In this document: positions 44,806 to 53,995 of the stretch, one piece after another
How the letters are laid out: each line of letters begins with the position of its first letter
How positions within the stretch are numbered: position 1 is the stretch's first letter
From: an uncultured Pseudohongiella sp.
GTDB lineage: Bacteria > Pseudomonadota > Gammaproteobacteria > Pseudomonadales > Pseudohongiellaceae
Direction: 5' to 3'
Length of the DNA stretch: 64,000 bases
NCBI GenBank assembly: GCA_902531515.1
Contig: CACAEJ010000004.1
Location: 29,625 to 93,624 of the forward strand
Notes under the pieces: generated by a model
Told to the model about the DNA's origin: nothing
Seen by the model: the letters and a program-made list of their open reading frames with translations, nothing else
Databases searched by the model: none
Translations under genes and position numbers: made by a program

Positions 44806-45999
44806 CTAGCTTTCAAAAAATAATTTTAATTTGCTCATGCCTTCATTTATGTCTTTAACATCAATCCCTGAGTAAGCAAATCTTAAGTAATCACCCATTT
44901 CGTCTTCAACTGCCCTGCCGAAATGTTTTCGAGTGCAGAATGAGACACTGGTCTCAGTGAGTGCTTGTTCCATCAAGATATTAACATCACTGATATTCTT
45001 TCGTTGCAAGACTGCGCTTACGTTTGGAAACAAATAAAAAGTGCTATTAGGTGCAGTTACTGAAATACCATCGATAGCATTTAAGCCATTTGCGGTAGCG
45101 TCACGACGTTTTCGCAGTTCGGCTAGAATTTCGTCTGGACCAGCGGTGCTTCCCTCGATGGCTTCGATCATACCGCGTTGGATAAAATGCGTAGTGCACG
45201 ACTCGATGTTGGCATTGAATTTGCTAATTATATCGATTGCGTTTTTGGGGCCTACTGCCGCACCTAGTCGCCAACCCGTCATTGCGAATCGCTTAGAGCA
45301 TGTGTAGAGAATTACTGTCCGCTCTTTCATGCCAGGTAGGCTTACAATAGAACGAGGCTTACCACTGTACTGGATCTCAAAATAAGCTTCGTCACTTAGA
45401 ACCCAAAGATCGTGTTTTACACATAATTCGGCTAATTCTTCCATCTCGCTATCAGATGACTCGGCGCTATTTGGATTTTGAAAATTGTTGTAGATGATTG
45501 CCTTAGTCTTTGGGGTAATAGAGTTTTTGATTGCTTCGAGATTAAGATTAAAACCGGTTTCCATCTCTATGTAACCATAAGGAATCGCTATACCACCTTG
45601 GTACTCAATTTGGGATTCATAGATTGGATAGCCAGGATTTGGATACAACACTTCATCGCCCGGATTCATCACGGTTGCAAGGAATTTACCAATGACCGGT
45701 TTTCCTCCTGGCTGTACAGAAACATTTTCAGCGCTATATTCGAGGCCTCTTTTTGTGCCGACATCCCTGGCCAATGCATCGCGCAACTCTGGTATTCCGG
45801 CACCAGGGCAATAGCCGGTATAGCCGTCACCAATCGCTTTCTGCATAGCTTCCACAATATTCGCGGGGGTTGGTAGATTAATGTCTCCTAAATGGAAAGG
45901 ATAGATTTTGTTCCCCTTTGCTCCCCATGCAGCCGCAGCAGCAGATACCGCGAAGGCGGTTTCCGTCCCTAAATGATCTAGTTGGTTTGCGAGTTCCAA
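44806..45999 (-). CDS. Class I/II PLP aminotransferase (aspartate aminotransferase superfamily)
   Basis: A 397-residue fold-type I aminotransferase. Family motifs: FHLGDINLPTPANI, DGYTGYCPGAGIPELRDALA, NPGYPIYESQI, YNNFQNPNSAESS (substrate Asn), VLSDEAYFEI and the PLP lysine K236 in TCSKRFAMTGWRLGA. Substrate unknown. The TTG start has AAGGA at 6 nt and no earlier ATG is available. It follows the TonB receptor gene on the same strand by 19 bp, so uptake and transamination of an amino compound may be linked. Confidence 0.85.
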   Translation of the reverse strand: MELANQLDHLGTETAFAVSAAAAAWGAKGNKIYPFHLGDINLPTPANIVEAMQKAIGDGYTGYCPGAGIPELRDALARDVGTKRGLEYSAENVSVQPGGKPVIGKFLATVMNPGDEVLYPNPGYPIYESQIEYQGGIAIPYGYIEMETGFNLNLEAIKNSITPKTKAIIYNNFQNPNSAESSDSEMEELAELCVKHDLWVLSDEAYFEIQYSGKPRSIVSLPGMKERTVILYTCSKRFAMTGWRLGAAVGPKNAIDIISKFNANIESCTTHFIQRGMIEAIEGSTAGPDEILAELRKRRDATANGLNAIDGISVTAPNSTFYLFPNVSAVLQRKNISDVNILMEQALTETSVSFCTRKHFGRAVEDEMGDYLRFAYSGIDVKDINEGMSKLKLFFES

Positions 46000-46018
46000 A
46001 ATATTTCCTTAATTGAGG

Positions 46019-48484
46019 TTAAAAACTATAGCTTAGTCCGATGTAACCCGCTCGAGGAGGCGCAGCTCCTAAAAAGATGGGCATCTCGAGGTCTTCAATG
46101 ATTGGGACTTCGAGTTCGTTTGGCTCCTCTCCTAGGAGCCCGAAAGTTTCGAACTCTTTATCGAAGAGATTTTGAACAGTTGCGAATATTTCTAGGTTTC
46201 CATTGATCGCATAGCGGAGTCGTAAATTAGCTACTGTGTATCCGTCAATTTCGCTCATTTGGTTCGATTCGTCGCCTCTTAGAAACTGACTACTATTTCG
46301 TGCGATGTCAAAACCGACATGTAAACCGTCTATGAGCTCGTAGTTACCCAAAAATTTGAACTGATGTTCGGGAATGCCTGGGATTTTATCTCCGCTTCGA
46401 ACCTGTATTTCATCGTCGTCATCCGCAAAATCATGGTTAGGGCTTAATGCATTAAAACTATCTTCAAAGCTAGCATTGATATTGCTATACGAAAGCATCC
46501 AATTAAAGCGTTGAATTTCGCCGCTAATGGAACCTTCAAATCCTTTTCGCAATGTCTTATCGACGTTGGCGAACAGCCCAGTAGATCGACCAGTTGTTTG
46601 AAATAATATATCGTCATGATTTGTCGTGTGAAAGACGCCTAGGGAGTACTGCAGATTATTGAGTTGGCCTCTGCTGCCTATCTCGAAACTCTTGGCGACT
46701 ACATCGTCTAGAGGAGGATCGGCAAGGAATGCATTTGGGAGCCTACACTCAAAATCAACATCGTCCGGGTCATCTCCCTCTGCTATTGCATACTGAACTG
46801 CTAGATCAAAAACACCTTCGTTACACGCAAGCTCGATGGGTGTTGGCGCCCTCGAAGACTCGGAGTATGAAGCATAGAAATTATGATCTTCGCTGACTTG
46901 CCATGTGATACCCAAGGATGGGTTGATTCGGGAAAATGTGTGATTCCCATTTAGCTCAGGTCGTTCTCCAGACTTATCCCTCAAATCAACCTCAGTTTTA
47001 TTAGCTCGCGCTGATGCTGTCAGCGAAATTGATTCGGTTAAATCTAAAATATTTGAGAAATAAATACTGAATGATTCCGTCTGGGTAGAGATTAAAGTTG
47101 CTGCCTCATCAACAAACGTACCCGTCCCAAGAGATGTTGTAAGTCGGGTCAAAGGGTTGATGTTTGCGAGTTCAAGAACTGAATTAAATTTTGATTCACC
47201 ATTAAAGTATGAACCGCCAACAACTAGCTGATTAGCCATCCCTAAAAGCTCGTCAACTACTGTAAATTGGAAATCTGCTCCTGTGCTTTCTTGTGTGCGG
47301 TTACTCAGATTATTGATAGCGTCATCAGAAAGGATGCCAGTTCCTGAGAGTTCGTCCTCGTCAAAGAGCTCTATGTTGAATGTGTCATCAGAATTAAGGG
47401 CTTGTGCTGTATTGTTTAAGAAGTCTTCGAGAAGATTACTGTTACCGAACTGAGAGTCACAGACATCATCATCGTCTAAACCAATTTCCTCTAGGTCATC
47501 CTCTTCAAGTCCCTCAATTAAAGACTCTGAACCGTTAAATGAACAAATGCCGAATTCGGAGCCATCACCATTAAATGCATCAGTGGAGTTCTCTCTATAA
47601 AAAATGTTGCCGCTGAAACTTATCTTTGAATTATACTCATGGGAAAAGTCCATACTAAGCATATCCATATCGTTTTCAGTGATATCCGGCCCTGTAAAAA
47701 TAGCCTCTCGACGCAGATCTAGCAGCTCAACCGGAGATGAACCATTCCCTGTTAGCTCTGACTCTCCATGCTGAAAATTTACATTTATTTCAGTGTCTTC
47801 CTGACGCCAACCAACGCTACCATAAAAATTGATAGTGTCAGAGTTCGAATAATCACGCCAACCATCCTCGTCAAAGTACTCGACGTTCGCATAGAATGCG
47901 AATTGTCCATTGTTACCGCCGACTTCAAAGTTTGAAACTGTTCGCCCAAATGACCCCGCGCTTATTTCCAGGTTCGCGCCCTCAAAGCTAAAGCCATTTT
48001 TCATATCAATGACTAACGCGCCGCCTAAACTATTTAATCCGTAGAGAGGGTTTGTGCCGCCGCCGAGAGTTAGACTCTCGATCGCAGACTGAGGCAATAG
48101 ATCCCAATTTACTGTGTCTCCTAACGGCTCGTTAATGCGAGCACCATTTTGATAGACGGCAAGACCTTGTGCTAATCCTAAAAGTGGCGACGCTGTAAAA
48201 CCACGATATTGGATATCAGGTTGCATAGGATTATTCTGAGCATCATTTACCGAGACGCTAGAGAAATTTTGACGCAAGAAATCTGCCACACTTAGTATCG
48301 AGGCACTATCTAAGTCTGCAGCATTCGCTGTCTGTATTGGATAGGCTAACTTTGCTGTATCTATGCTGGATCCAGCTGGAACAACCCCGGTGACAGTTAT
48401 TTCTTCTAAGCGCTGAGCGTGCAAGCTTACTGAAAAAAAGTACAACAAGGCCACGATAGTGATTCTTCTTTTGAGTTTTTGCAT
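46019..48484 (-). CDS. TonB-dependent outer-membrane receptor
   Basis: An 821-residue receptor: signal peptide (ITIVALLYFFSVSLHAQ), a TonB box-like EEITVTGV right after it, the plug domain (SVADFLRQNFSSVSVNDAQ; GLAVYQNGARINEPLGDTVNWDLLP; LTLGGGTNPLYGLNSLGGAL) and a 22-strand-type barrel ending GYIGLSYSF. An unusually acidic loop, EGLEEDDLEEIGLDDDDVCD near residue 330, may bind cations. ATG at 48484 is preferred to the TTG or other start 18 codons upstream since GGGGCAAGAG precedes it. No Fur-like box was found upstream, so iron uptake is not indicated. The aminotransferase gene follows after 19 bp. Confidence 0.88.
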   Translation of the reverse strand: MQKLKRRITIVALLYFFSVSLHAQRLEEITVTGVVPAGSSIDTAKLAYPIQTANAADLDSASILSVADFLRQNFSSVSVNDAQNNPMQPDIQYRGFTASPLLGLAQGLAVYQNGARINEPLGDTVNWDLLPQSAIESLTLGGGTNPLYGLNSLGGALVIDMKNGFSFEGANLEISAGSFGRTVSNFEVGGNNGQFAFYANVEYFDEDGWRDYSNSDTINFYGSVGWRQEDTEINVNFQHGESELTGNGSSPVELLDLRREAIFTGPDITENDMDMLSMDFSHEYNSKISFSGNIFYRENSTDAFNGDGSEFGICSFNGSESLIEGLEEDDLEEIGLDDDDVCDSQFGNSNLLEDFLNNTAQALNSDDTFNIELFDEDELSGTGILSDDAINNLSNRTQESTGADFQFTVVDELLGMANQLVVGGSYFNGESKFNSVLELANINPLTRLTTSLGTGTFVDEAATLISTQTESFSIYFSNILDLTESISLTASARANKTEVDLRDKSGERPELNGNHTFSRINPSLGITWQVSEDHNFYASYSESSRAPTPIELACNEGVFDLAVQYAIAEGDDPDDVDFECRLPNAFLADPPLDDVVAKSFEIGSRGQLNNLQYSLGVFHTTNHDDILFQTTGRSTGLFANVDKTLRKGFEGSISGEIQRFNWMLSYSNINASFEDSFNALSPNHDFADDDDEIQVRSGDKIPGIPEHQFKFLGNYELIDGLHVGFDIARNSSQFLRGDESNQMSEIDGYTVANLRLRYAINGNLEIFATVQNLFDKEFETFGLLGEEPNELEVPIIEDLEMPIFLGAAPPRAGYIGLSYSF

Positions 48485-48688
48485 CTCTTGCCCCAGATTT
48501 ATTTTCAAACTCGAAAATTTGGAACTGGAGTATAGCAAAAGATTAAAGTTTAAAAAGAGTTAAAGAATAGCAATGCTGATTTCTCGCATCTCCCTAAATT
48601 TGTCGAGTTTTGTTTAACTTTGACGTTGGCCTGATTGATCGCTACATTATCGCAAGTTTTATTATAAATAAGTAAGCATGGAGATTAT

Positions 48689-49381
48689 ATGTCGACGATT
48701 TTAATAACGGGGGCAAACCGAGGTATTGGTTTAGAATTTGTTCAGCAATATTTGGCTATGGGTGAACAGGTTATAGCTACCTATAGAAATGAAGAAAACT
48801 CTGATCAATTAATTAGTCTTTGCGCAGAGGAATCTAACTTAGAGGTATTTAAATTAGATGTAGCATCCGATAGTTCAATGGAAGAATTTAGCCACCGGTT
48901 GGGTGATCAGCCGATAGATGTCTTTATCAATAACGCAGGTGTTTACGGTCCTCGAGATTCAGTCTTTGGTAAGGTGGGTGAGGCAGATTGGCTTTCTGTT
49001 CTTCGGATTAACGCGTTAGCTCCGCTCTTTTTAACTCAGCTTCTAATTGAAAATTTGCGCTCTGGGAAGTTGAAGAAATTGCTTTACGTTACATCAAAAA
49101 TGGGTTCCATAGAAGATAATCGAGGAGGAGGATCCTATGTATATCGGAGCTCTAAAGCGGCTTTGAACGCGGTGGTCAAGAGTATATCTGTAGATCTGGA
49201 ATCAGAGAAAATGGCTGTTGCATTACTCCACCCTGGTTGGGTGCGAACAGATATGGGTGGGCCCAACGGTTTGATCGATACAAAGACAAGCGTTGCAGGA
49301 ATGGTTCAGGTTATAAGGAATCTGAACTTGGAATCTTCAGGAGTGTTCTTCAATTATGATGGTAATGTGATCCCTTGGTAA
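48689..49381 (+). CDS. Short-chain dehydrogenase/reductase (C-factor type)
   Basis: A 230-residue classical SDR. NAD(P) motif TGANRGIGLEF at the N-terminus, NNAGVYGPRDS in the middle and the catalytic Tyr/Lys pair Y152 and K156 in VYRSSKAALN, with the Ser in YVTSKMGS. HPGWVRTDMGG follows. It resembles the CsgA/C-factor-like SDR subgroup common in marine bacteria; substrate unknown. It is followed by a membrane-associated unknown gene after 21 bp. Confidence 0.85.
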   Translation: MSTILITGANRGIGLEFVQQYLAMGEQVIATYRNEENSDQLISLCAEESNLEVFKLDVASDSSMEEFSHRLGDQPIDVFINNAGVYGPRDSVFGKVGEADWLSVLRINALAPLFLTQLLIENLRSGKLKKLLYVTSKMGSIEDNRGGGSYVYRSSKAALNAVVKSISVDLESEKMAVALLHPGWVRTDMGGPNGLIDTKTSVAGMVQVIRNLNLESSGVFFNYDGNVIPW

Positions 49382-49402
49382 GGGTCTAAGCGTTTTAGTC
49401 GT

Positions 49403-50023
49403 ATGAGTTTTGTTTCTAAAATCAAGGTTATGCATATTACTTTCGCTATTATTGCAAGCATGCTCAGTAGTCATGTGTTGAGCCATGGAGGGGTAGCGTT
49501 TCAAGAAGACCAATGTGTTATCACCGTGGATTTTATGCAAGCCCACTTCACAGTCTTTCAACCCGAAACGCGCGAAAGCGAAGAGTTTTGTGAGGACATA
49601 CCCGATGTCACAGGGTCGTTGTTTGTTATGGAGTATCTTCACGAATTGCTACAAGAGATGTATGTAGATTTCAGAATAATTAGGGATGTGAATAACATTG
49701 GTCGATTCGCGGATTGGAGTGACGTCCAGGCGATGGATGATCTAGAGTCAGCAACCGTTTATTATCAAGCGGCTTCTGTCGAGGATAGTGGATACTACAG
49801 AGCAAGCTATACGTTTGAAGAGCGAGGCACCTACATCGGTATTGTTACGGCCGAGCAGCCAGGCGAAGATCAAAGTCACAATGCGGTTTTTTACTTTCAG
49901 GTAGGTGGTCGCGATTGGGGCACAATTCCTGTATTTATTCTACTATTGTTGTTGTGTCAGGCTGGTTATTGGTACTACAACGGAGGTTATGATCGTTACT
50001 CCCAAAGAAAACAAAAATCGTAA
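49403..50023 (+). CDS. Exported, C-tail anchored protein with predicted N-terminal His after processing
   Basis: A 206-residue protein. A signal peptide (ITFAIIASMLSSHVLS) would be cut just before HGGVAF, leaving histidine as residue 1 of the mature protein. The body looks like a beta sandwich: CVITVDFMQAHFTVFQP, FCEDIPDVTGSLFVMEYLHELL, VDFRIIRD and GTYIGIVTAEQPG...HNAVFYFQVGG. A C-terminal helix VFILLLLLCQAGYWYY ends in a basic tail, anchoring it in the inner membrane. I have seen similar HGG...EDIPDVT proteins in other gammaproteobacteria without known function. A metal (copper) role is an inference from the N-terminal His and further His residues. Confidence 0.65.
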   Translation: MSFVSKIKVMHITFAIIASMLSSHVLSHGGVAFQEDQCVITVDFMQAHFTVFQPETRESEEFCEDIPDVTGSLFVMEYLHELLQEMYVDFRIIRDVNNIGRFADWSDVQAMDDLESATVYYQAASVEDSGYYRASYTFEERGTYIGIVTAEQPGEDQSHNAVFYFQVGGRDWGTIPVFILLLLLCQAGYWYYNGGYDRYSQRKQKS

Positions 50024-50201
50024 GGTCGTTGACAAGGAGAATTCAGAAAGTACCGAGTTTCGTCGAGTGTTGCATACGAAGTCTGTATAACTCTGTTGAT
50101 TCACGTTTAAATGAGTTGTACAGTCGAGCAGCAATCAATTGTGTCGATAGTTTTAATAAATGAAACGGTGTTCGTATTGAATTTTCTCTCTGGCTTTGTG
50201 T

Positions 50202-50753
50202 ATGAATTCCAAAATTCTTAGATTAAATAAAGCAGGCATTCCCGTTAGCTGGCTATCGCGAGAAGAAACAGCAACCCTTTTGGTTAAAGACTTAATCATC
50301 TGGTCACTTGGTGATACGGTTATGGAAATTAGGGGAGGTTTCAACCGACAGGGAGAGCAGTCAATCCTTAAATTACCAAGTATCGTCGCGTGTGATGGCA
50401 AGGTACATAAAGAGTTCTTTGATCCGCCATTGGAAAATAAATTTCTCTTTCGTCGCGATCAAAACATGTGCTTATACTGCGGCGGGAAATTCGGAGTGCA
50501 TGAGCTTTCTAGAGACCATGTAAACCCTCTTTCCAAGGGCGGGAAAGATATTTGGACAAATGTTGTGACTTCTTGCCGCCGCTGCAACAACAGGAAGGCA
50601 GACCGAATCCCTGAAGAGGCTCGCATGAAGCTGTTGGCTATCCCTTTTGTACCCAATCAGTATGAATTTCTTTACTTTTGTAATCATAATGTATTAGCAG
50701 ATCAAATGGAGTTCCTGAGCGTAAGATTTTCAGGCAACATTTCAGTTTCTTGA
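50202..50753 (+). CDS. HNH endonuclease domain protein
   Basis: A 183-residue protein. The C-terminal half holds an HNH nuclease: CLYCGGKF (zinc CxxC), LSRDHVNPLSKGGKDIWTNVVTSCRRCNNRKADR (catalytic His, Asn and second CxxC). The N-terminal half is about 80 residues, starting NKAGIPVSWLSREETATLLVKDLIIWSLG, as in stand-alone bacterial HNH proteins of the McrA-like/YcjX-neighbour type. No methylase or phage gene is nearby. ATG at 50202 chosen over an in-frame TTG two codons earlier. Its physiological role is unknown; such solitary housekeeping HNH proteins are common in gammaproteobacteria. Confidence 0.82.
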   Translation: MNSKILRLNKAGIPVSWLSREETATLLVKDLIIWSLGDTVMEIRGGFNRQGEQSILKLPSIVACDGKVHKEFFDPPLENKFLFRRDQNMCLYCGGKFGVHELSRDHVNPLSKGGKDIWTNVVTSCRRCNNRKADRIPEEARMKLLAIPFVPNQYEFLYFCNHNVLADQMEFLSVRFSGNISVS

Positions 50754-50856
50754 GATAGGTCGGTGTATTAGAAATTTAACTCTTTTTCTTACCAGCAGTG
50801 GCGGTCTTTCTATATATGCTACGATTTCCGGAGCTGGAGTACCTTACAACCTTTCC

Positions 50857-51804
50857 ATGACTAAAAAACCGCAAAACCAACTAGCTGGGTTTATCCTAGC
50901 CCTGATAACAGCCTCAATGTGGGGGGTCTTACCTATTGCCCTAAAGGAATTGTTGTTAGGTATGGACGCATCAACTATCGTTTGGTATCGGTTTCTACTT
51001 GCAGCCTTTTTTGTCTTAGTGTGGCTTTATTTTAAGGATCAATTCCCAAGGTTAGGAGAGATCGAAACACCAACAAAGGTCATCATAATTATCTCAGCAG
51101 CCGGTTTATGTGCTAACTATGTTTTTTTCTCTTACTCCCTCAACTACGTGAATGCTGAGACCAGTGAGGCTGTTATTCAGCTGACTTCTCTTTTTCTGAT
51201 TTTTGGAGGGGTCTTGTTTTATAAGGAGCAGTTTTCAACCGCGCAAAAAATAGGAACCCTGTTTATTGTGGTCGGACTTCTGCTGTTTTTTAACGATCGA
51301 TTAAGCGACTTCAAAGATTTAGGCAGTCGGCAAACGATAGGTGTGTTTATAGTTTTTCTCTCTGCAATCACATGGACAGTTTATTCGTTGTTGCAGAAAA
51401 AGTTATTAAGCGATTTTACGTCTTTCCAACTTTTGTTGATGATGTACTGGTTCTCTGTCATTGTATTGTTGCCATTTATATCTCCTGCTGCCTTGTTTCA
51501 GCTGAGTGGGTTTGAATTTTTTCTCTTGGCCTTTTGCTGTTTTAATACAGTGATCGCCTATGGGTGTTTCACTGAGGCTTTGAACTGTTGGGATGCCTCA
51601 AAAGTGAGTGCGGTATTAGCCTTAGCACCATTATTTACGATAGTTGGGTTGAAAATTATCGTTTTTCTTGACCCGAATTACGCCTACTCGGACAGGTTAA
51701 GCGCTTTGTCGATTATTGGAGCTGTTTTCCTTGTTTTTGGTTCTGTTCTAACGGCATTGATGCCCGTTCTTTCCAATTATTTAAAAAGGGTTCGCCAGAT
51801 TTAG
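50857..51804 (+). CDS. EamA-family (DMT) transporter
   Basis: A 315-residue inner-membrane protein with about ten transmembrane helices in two EamA repeats (first from LAGFILALITASMWGVLPIALKELL, second from GVFIVFLSAITWTVYSLLQ). Such carriers export amino acids or other metabolites; the substrate cannot be read. The tail LKRVRQI is basic and cytoplasmic as usual. It stands alone, with about 140 bp of intergenic DNA on its downstream side. Confidence 0.85.
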   Translation: MTKKPQNQLAGFILALITASMWGVLPIALKELLLGMDASTIVWYRFLLAAFFVLVWLYFKDQFPRLGEIETPTKVIIIISAAGLCANYVFFSYSLNYVNAETSEAVIQLTSLFLIFGGVLFYKEQFSTAQKIGTLFIVVGLLLFFNDRLSDFKDLGSRQTIGVFIVFLSAITWTVYSLLQKKLLSDFTSFQLLLMMYWFSVIVLLPFISPAALFQLSGFEFFLLAFCCFNTVIAYGCFTEALNCWDASKVSAVLALAPLFTIVGLKIIVFLDPNYAYSDRLSALSIIGAVFLVFGSVLTALMPVLSNYLKRVRQI

Positions 51805-51948
51805 CACTGCTGGAAGTAGGAAAATGTCGCTCGAATAATACGACTAGCTTGCGGTGTTGACACACTCTGCTAAATACGGAAGACTGTTCTCCGCAGGGGG
51901 GAAGTAGAATATTGTACTGTTATCTAGCAATAAAATAGGCGTCCCTGT

Positions 51949-53955
51949 ATGTTTTACCTCAAATCTATAAAGATTCTTATCCTTGGCATTTTTGTTCTAT
52001 TCCAGTTTGGTTCTCATGCAGAAGTATCGCGAATAGAAATTTTACAACGCGAGCAACTTAGAACTGCAGCCTTGAATTACTCTTATGAGAAGATTGAAGG
52101 CATTGTTTATTTGTCCTTAGACCCTCAGGATCCAAAAAATTCAATGATTACTGATATTGAGTTTGCTCCGACTAATAGCGAGGGGCGCATCGAGTATGCT
52201 GCAGATTTTAAGCTGCTGGTTCCTTCAAGCAATATTGCCAACAGAGGCTTGCTATACATGGTTAATAACAGGGGTAGAGGAAGCACCCCACCGGAGATCT
52301 CCTTGAGTGATCCTCTGTCTGAGCTTGGTTTTACTTATCTATTAACTGGGTGGATTAATGAAATTGAAGAGCGACCTGGAATCTTGCGATTACACGCTCC
52401 AATCGTAAGTTCGCAGCAAGAACCGATCACAGGTGAGGTCCGTTACGAGGTGAGTGTCTCTAGAACTTCTAACGACGTCAACATAGCTGGTGGTGGTCAT
52501 CTTGCCTACGAACCGACTGAGGCTGGTTTAAGGCAAGCTCGTTTTAGCGAGAGAGCGTATTTAAGAGATCCTCGAATTCCCCTAGAAAGATCTCAGTTTG
52601 AACTGTCCATTGATGATTCCCCTAATAGTAACCAGAAAAGAATTCAGCTAAGTGTGGATGATGATTTAAAACCAGGCGTGATTTACGAACTAATATATGA
52701 GGCAAAAAATCCCGTGTTAGCTGGCGCTGGTATGTCAGCAATTCGTGACCTTGTTTCTTTGATTCGGCACACGGGTGACCAAGCAGGTCAATTAGTCGGG
52801 CTGGGTCTTCATGATATAGAGCACACCGTCGCATATGGTTTTTCCCAAAGCGGGCGATTACTTCGACAGTATCTGTATGATGGTTTTAATCAAGACCTTG
52901 AAGGCAGGAAAGTATTTGATGGTGTCGTGCCGTTCATAGCTGGTGGTGGCTATGGAATGTTTAACAACCGGTTTGCTATGCCAACTAGAACGAATGGACA
53001 TCATTCGAATTATCTTTATCCCAACGACCTTTTTCCTTTCACCTATGGTGATAGTACAGATCCTTTTTCAGGCCTGACGGATGGGATCTTAAAGAAGGCA
53101 ATGAGCACAAGCACTGCACCAAAGATAATGCATATACAAACCACCAATGAGTATTGGTTAAGAGCGGGATCATTGCCCCACACTAACCCAGAAGGCACCA
53201 GAGACGTTACGCTACCAGCGGACGTTAAGTTTTACACGATTGGTGGGTCTCAGCATGGTTCAGGTAATGGGATACCAAGGCCCGCGGGGAGCGGCCAACT
53301 GCCGCCTAATCCTAGTATGTGGAACCCTATTGGAATGTCATTAGTCGCACGAATGTATGATTGGGTCGCTGCTGAGAAAGAGCCACCACAATCTCGCTAC
53401 CCACTAATTAAAAATGGCTCCTTGGTAGAGTCACATGTTGAAGGCCGCATCAACCAGGCTGCGTGGAACGAACTTGGTTTTATTAATCACCCTTCAGAGA
53501 TGTATAAACCAACACTTAATTATTATGGAGAGCGGTGGATAAAAGAGCGAATAATCGATGAGCATCCGACTTTCTCGGATAAGTATTACAATACTTTAGT
53601 ACCAGCAGTCGATAGAAATAATAATGACTTAAGCCACAGTACGGTACTTCCTCCTACTGCATCAGTACCACTTGCCACATATACATCATGGAATATGAGA
53701 GCACCGCAGACTGGGGGGGAGAATTCTCTCGCAAGATTATCAGGCGGATATATTCCTTATGCTAGAGATAATGATAGTGCGCTAGCAAATAGAGATCATC
53801 GTGACTCAATAGCTGGTTTGTATGACACTTTTGAGGACTATTTACAACAATATGAAACTGCGACTGATTCATTGATTCAAGACGGATACCTCCTTCCTGG
53901 ATTCAAGTCGGCTTACATGGACATTGCTCGAGCTATGGAAAGCATGTTTGATTGA
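51949..53955 (+). CDS. Exported alpha/beta-hydrolase-domain protein
   Basis: A 668-residue protein with a Sec signal (ILILGIFVLFQFGSHA). The nucleophile elbow reads GFSQSGRLLRQYL, and VVPFIAGGGYGMFNNRFA and KFYTIGGSQHGSGNGIPRP (candidate catalytic His) follow. The overall order matches the large uncharacterised alpha/beta-hydrolase-domain family seen in marine and soil bacteria (PF20091 type). Substrate unknown, likely an ester processed outside the cytoplasm. It is convergent with the beta-helix lipoprotein gene (40 bp) and opens a run of exported proteins. Confidence 0.78.
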   Translation: MFYLKSIKILILGIFVLFQFGSHAEVSRIEILQREQLRTAALNYSYEKIEGIVYLSLDPQDPKNSMITDIEFAPTNSEGRIEYAADFKLLVPSSNIANRGLLYMVNNRGRGSTPPEISLSDPLSELGFTYLLTGWINEIEERPGILRLHAPIVSSQQEPITGEVRYEVSVSRTSNDVNIAGGGHLAYEPTEAGLRQARFSERAYLRDPRIPLERSQFELSIDDSPNSNQKRIQLSVDDDLKPGVIYELIYEAKNPVLAGAGMSAIRDLVSLIRHTGDQAGQLVGLGLHDIEHTVAYGFSQSGRLLRQYLYDGFNQDLEGRKVFDGVVPFIAGGGYGMFNNRFAMPTRTNGHHSNYLYPNDLFPFTYGDSTDPFSGLTDGILKKAMSTSTAPKIMHIQTTNEYWLRAGSLPHTNPEGTRDVTLPADVKFYTIGGSQHGSGNGIPRPAGSGQLPPNPSMWNPIGMSLVARMYDWVAAEKEPPQSRYPLIKNGSLVESHVEGRINQAAWNELGFINHPSEMYKPTLNYYGERWIKERIIDEHPTFSDKYYNTLVPAVDRNNNDLSHSTVLPPTASVPLATYTSWNMRAPQTGGENSLARLSGGYIPYARDNDSALANRDHRDSIAGLYDTFEDYLQQYETATDSLIQDGYLLPGFKSAYMDIARAMESMFD

Positions 53956-53995
53956 TGATCAGAGGGTAAATATATTCTTCTCGATAATGAGTGAA

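Noticed and set aside
51857..51862. TTGACA upstream of the alpha/beta hydrolase
   Set aside because: No -10 hexamer at normal spacing (the bases 17 nt downstream read AAGACT).
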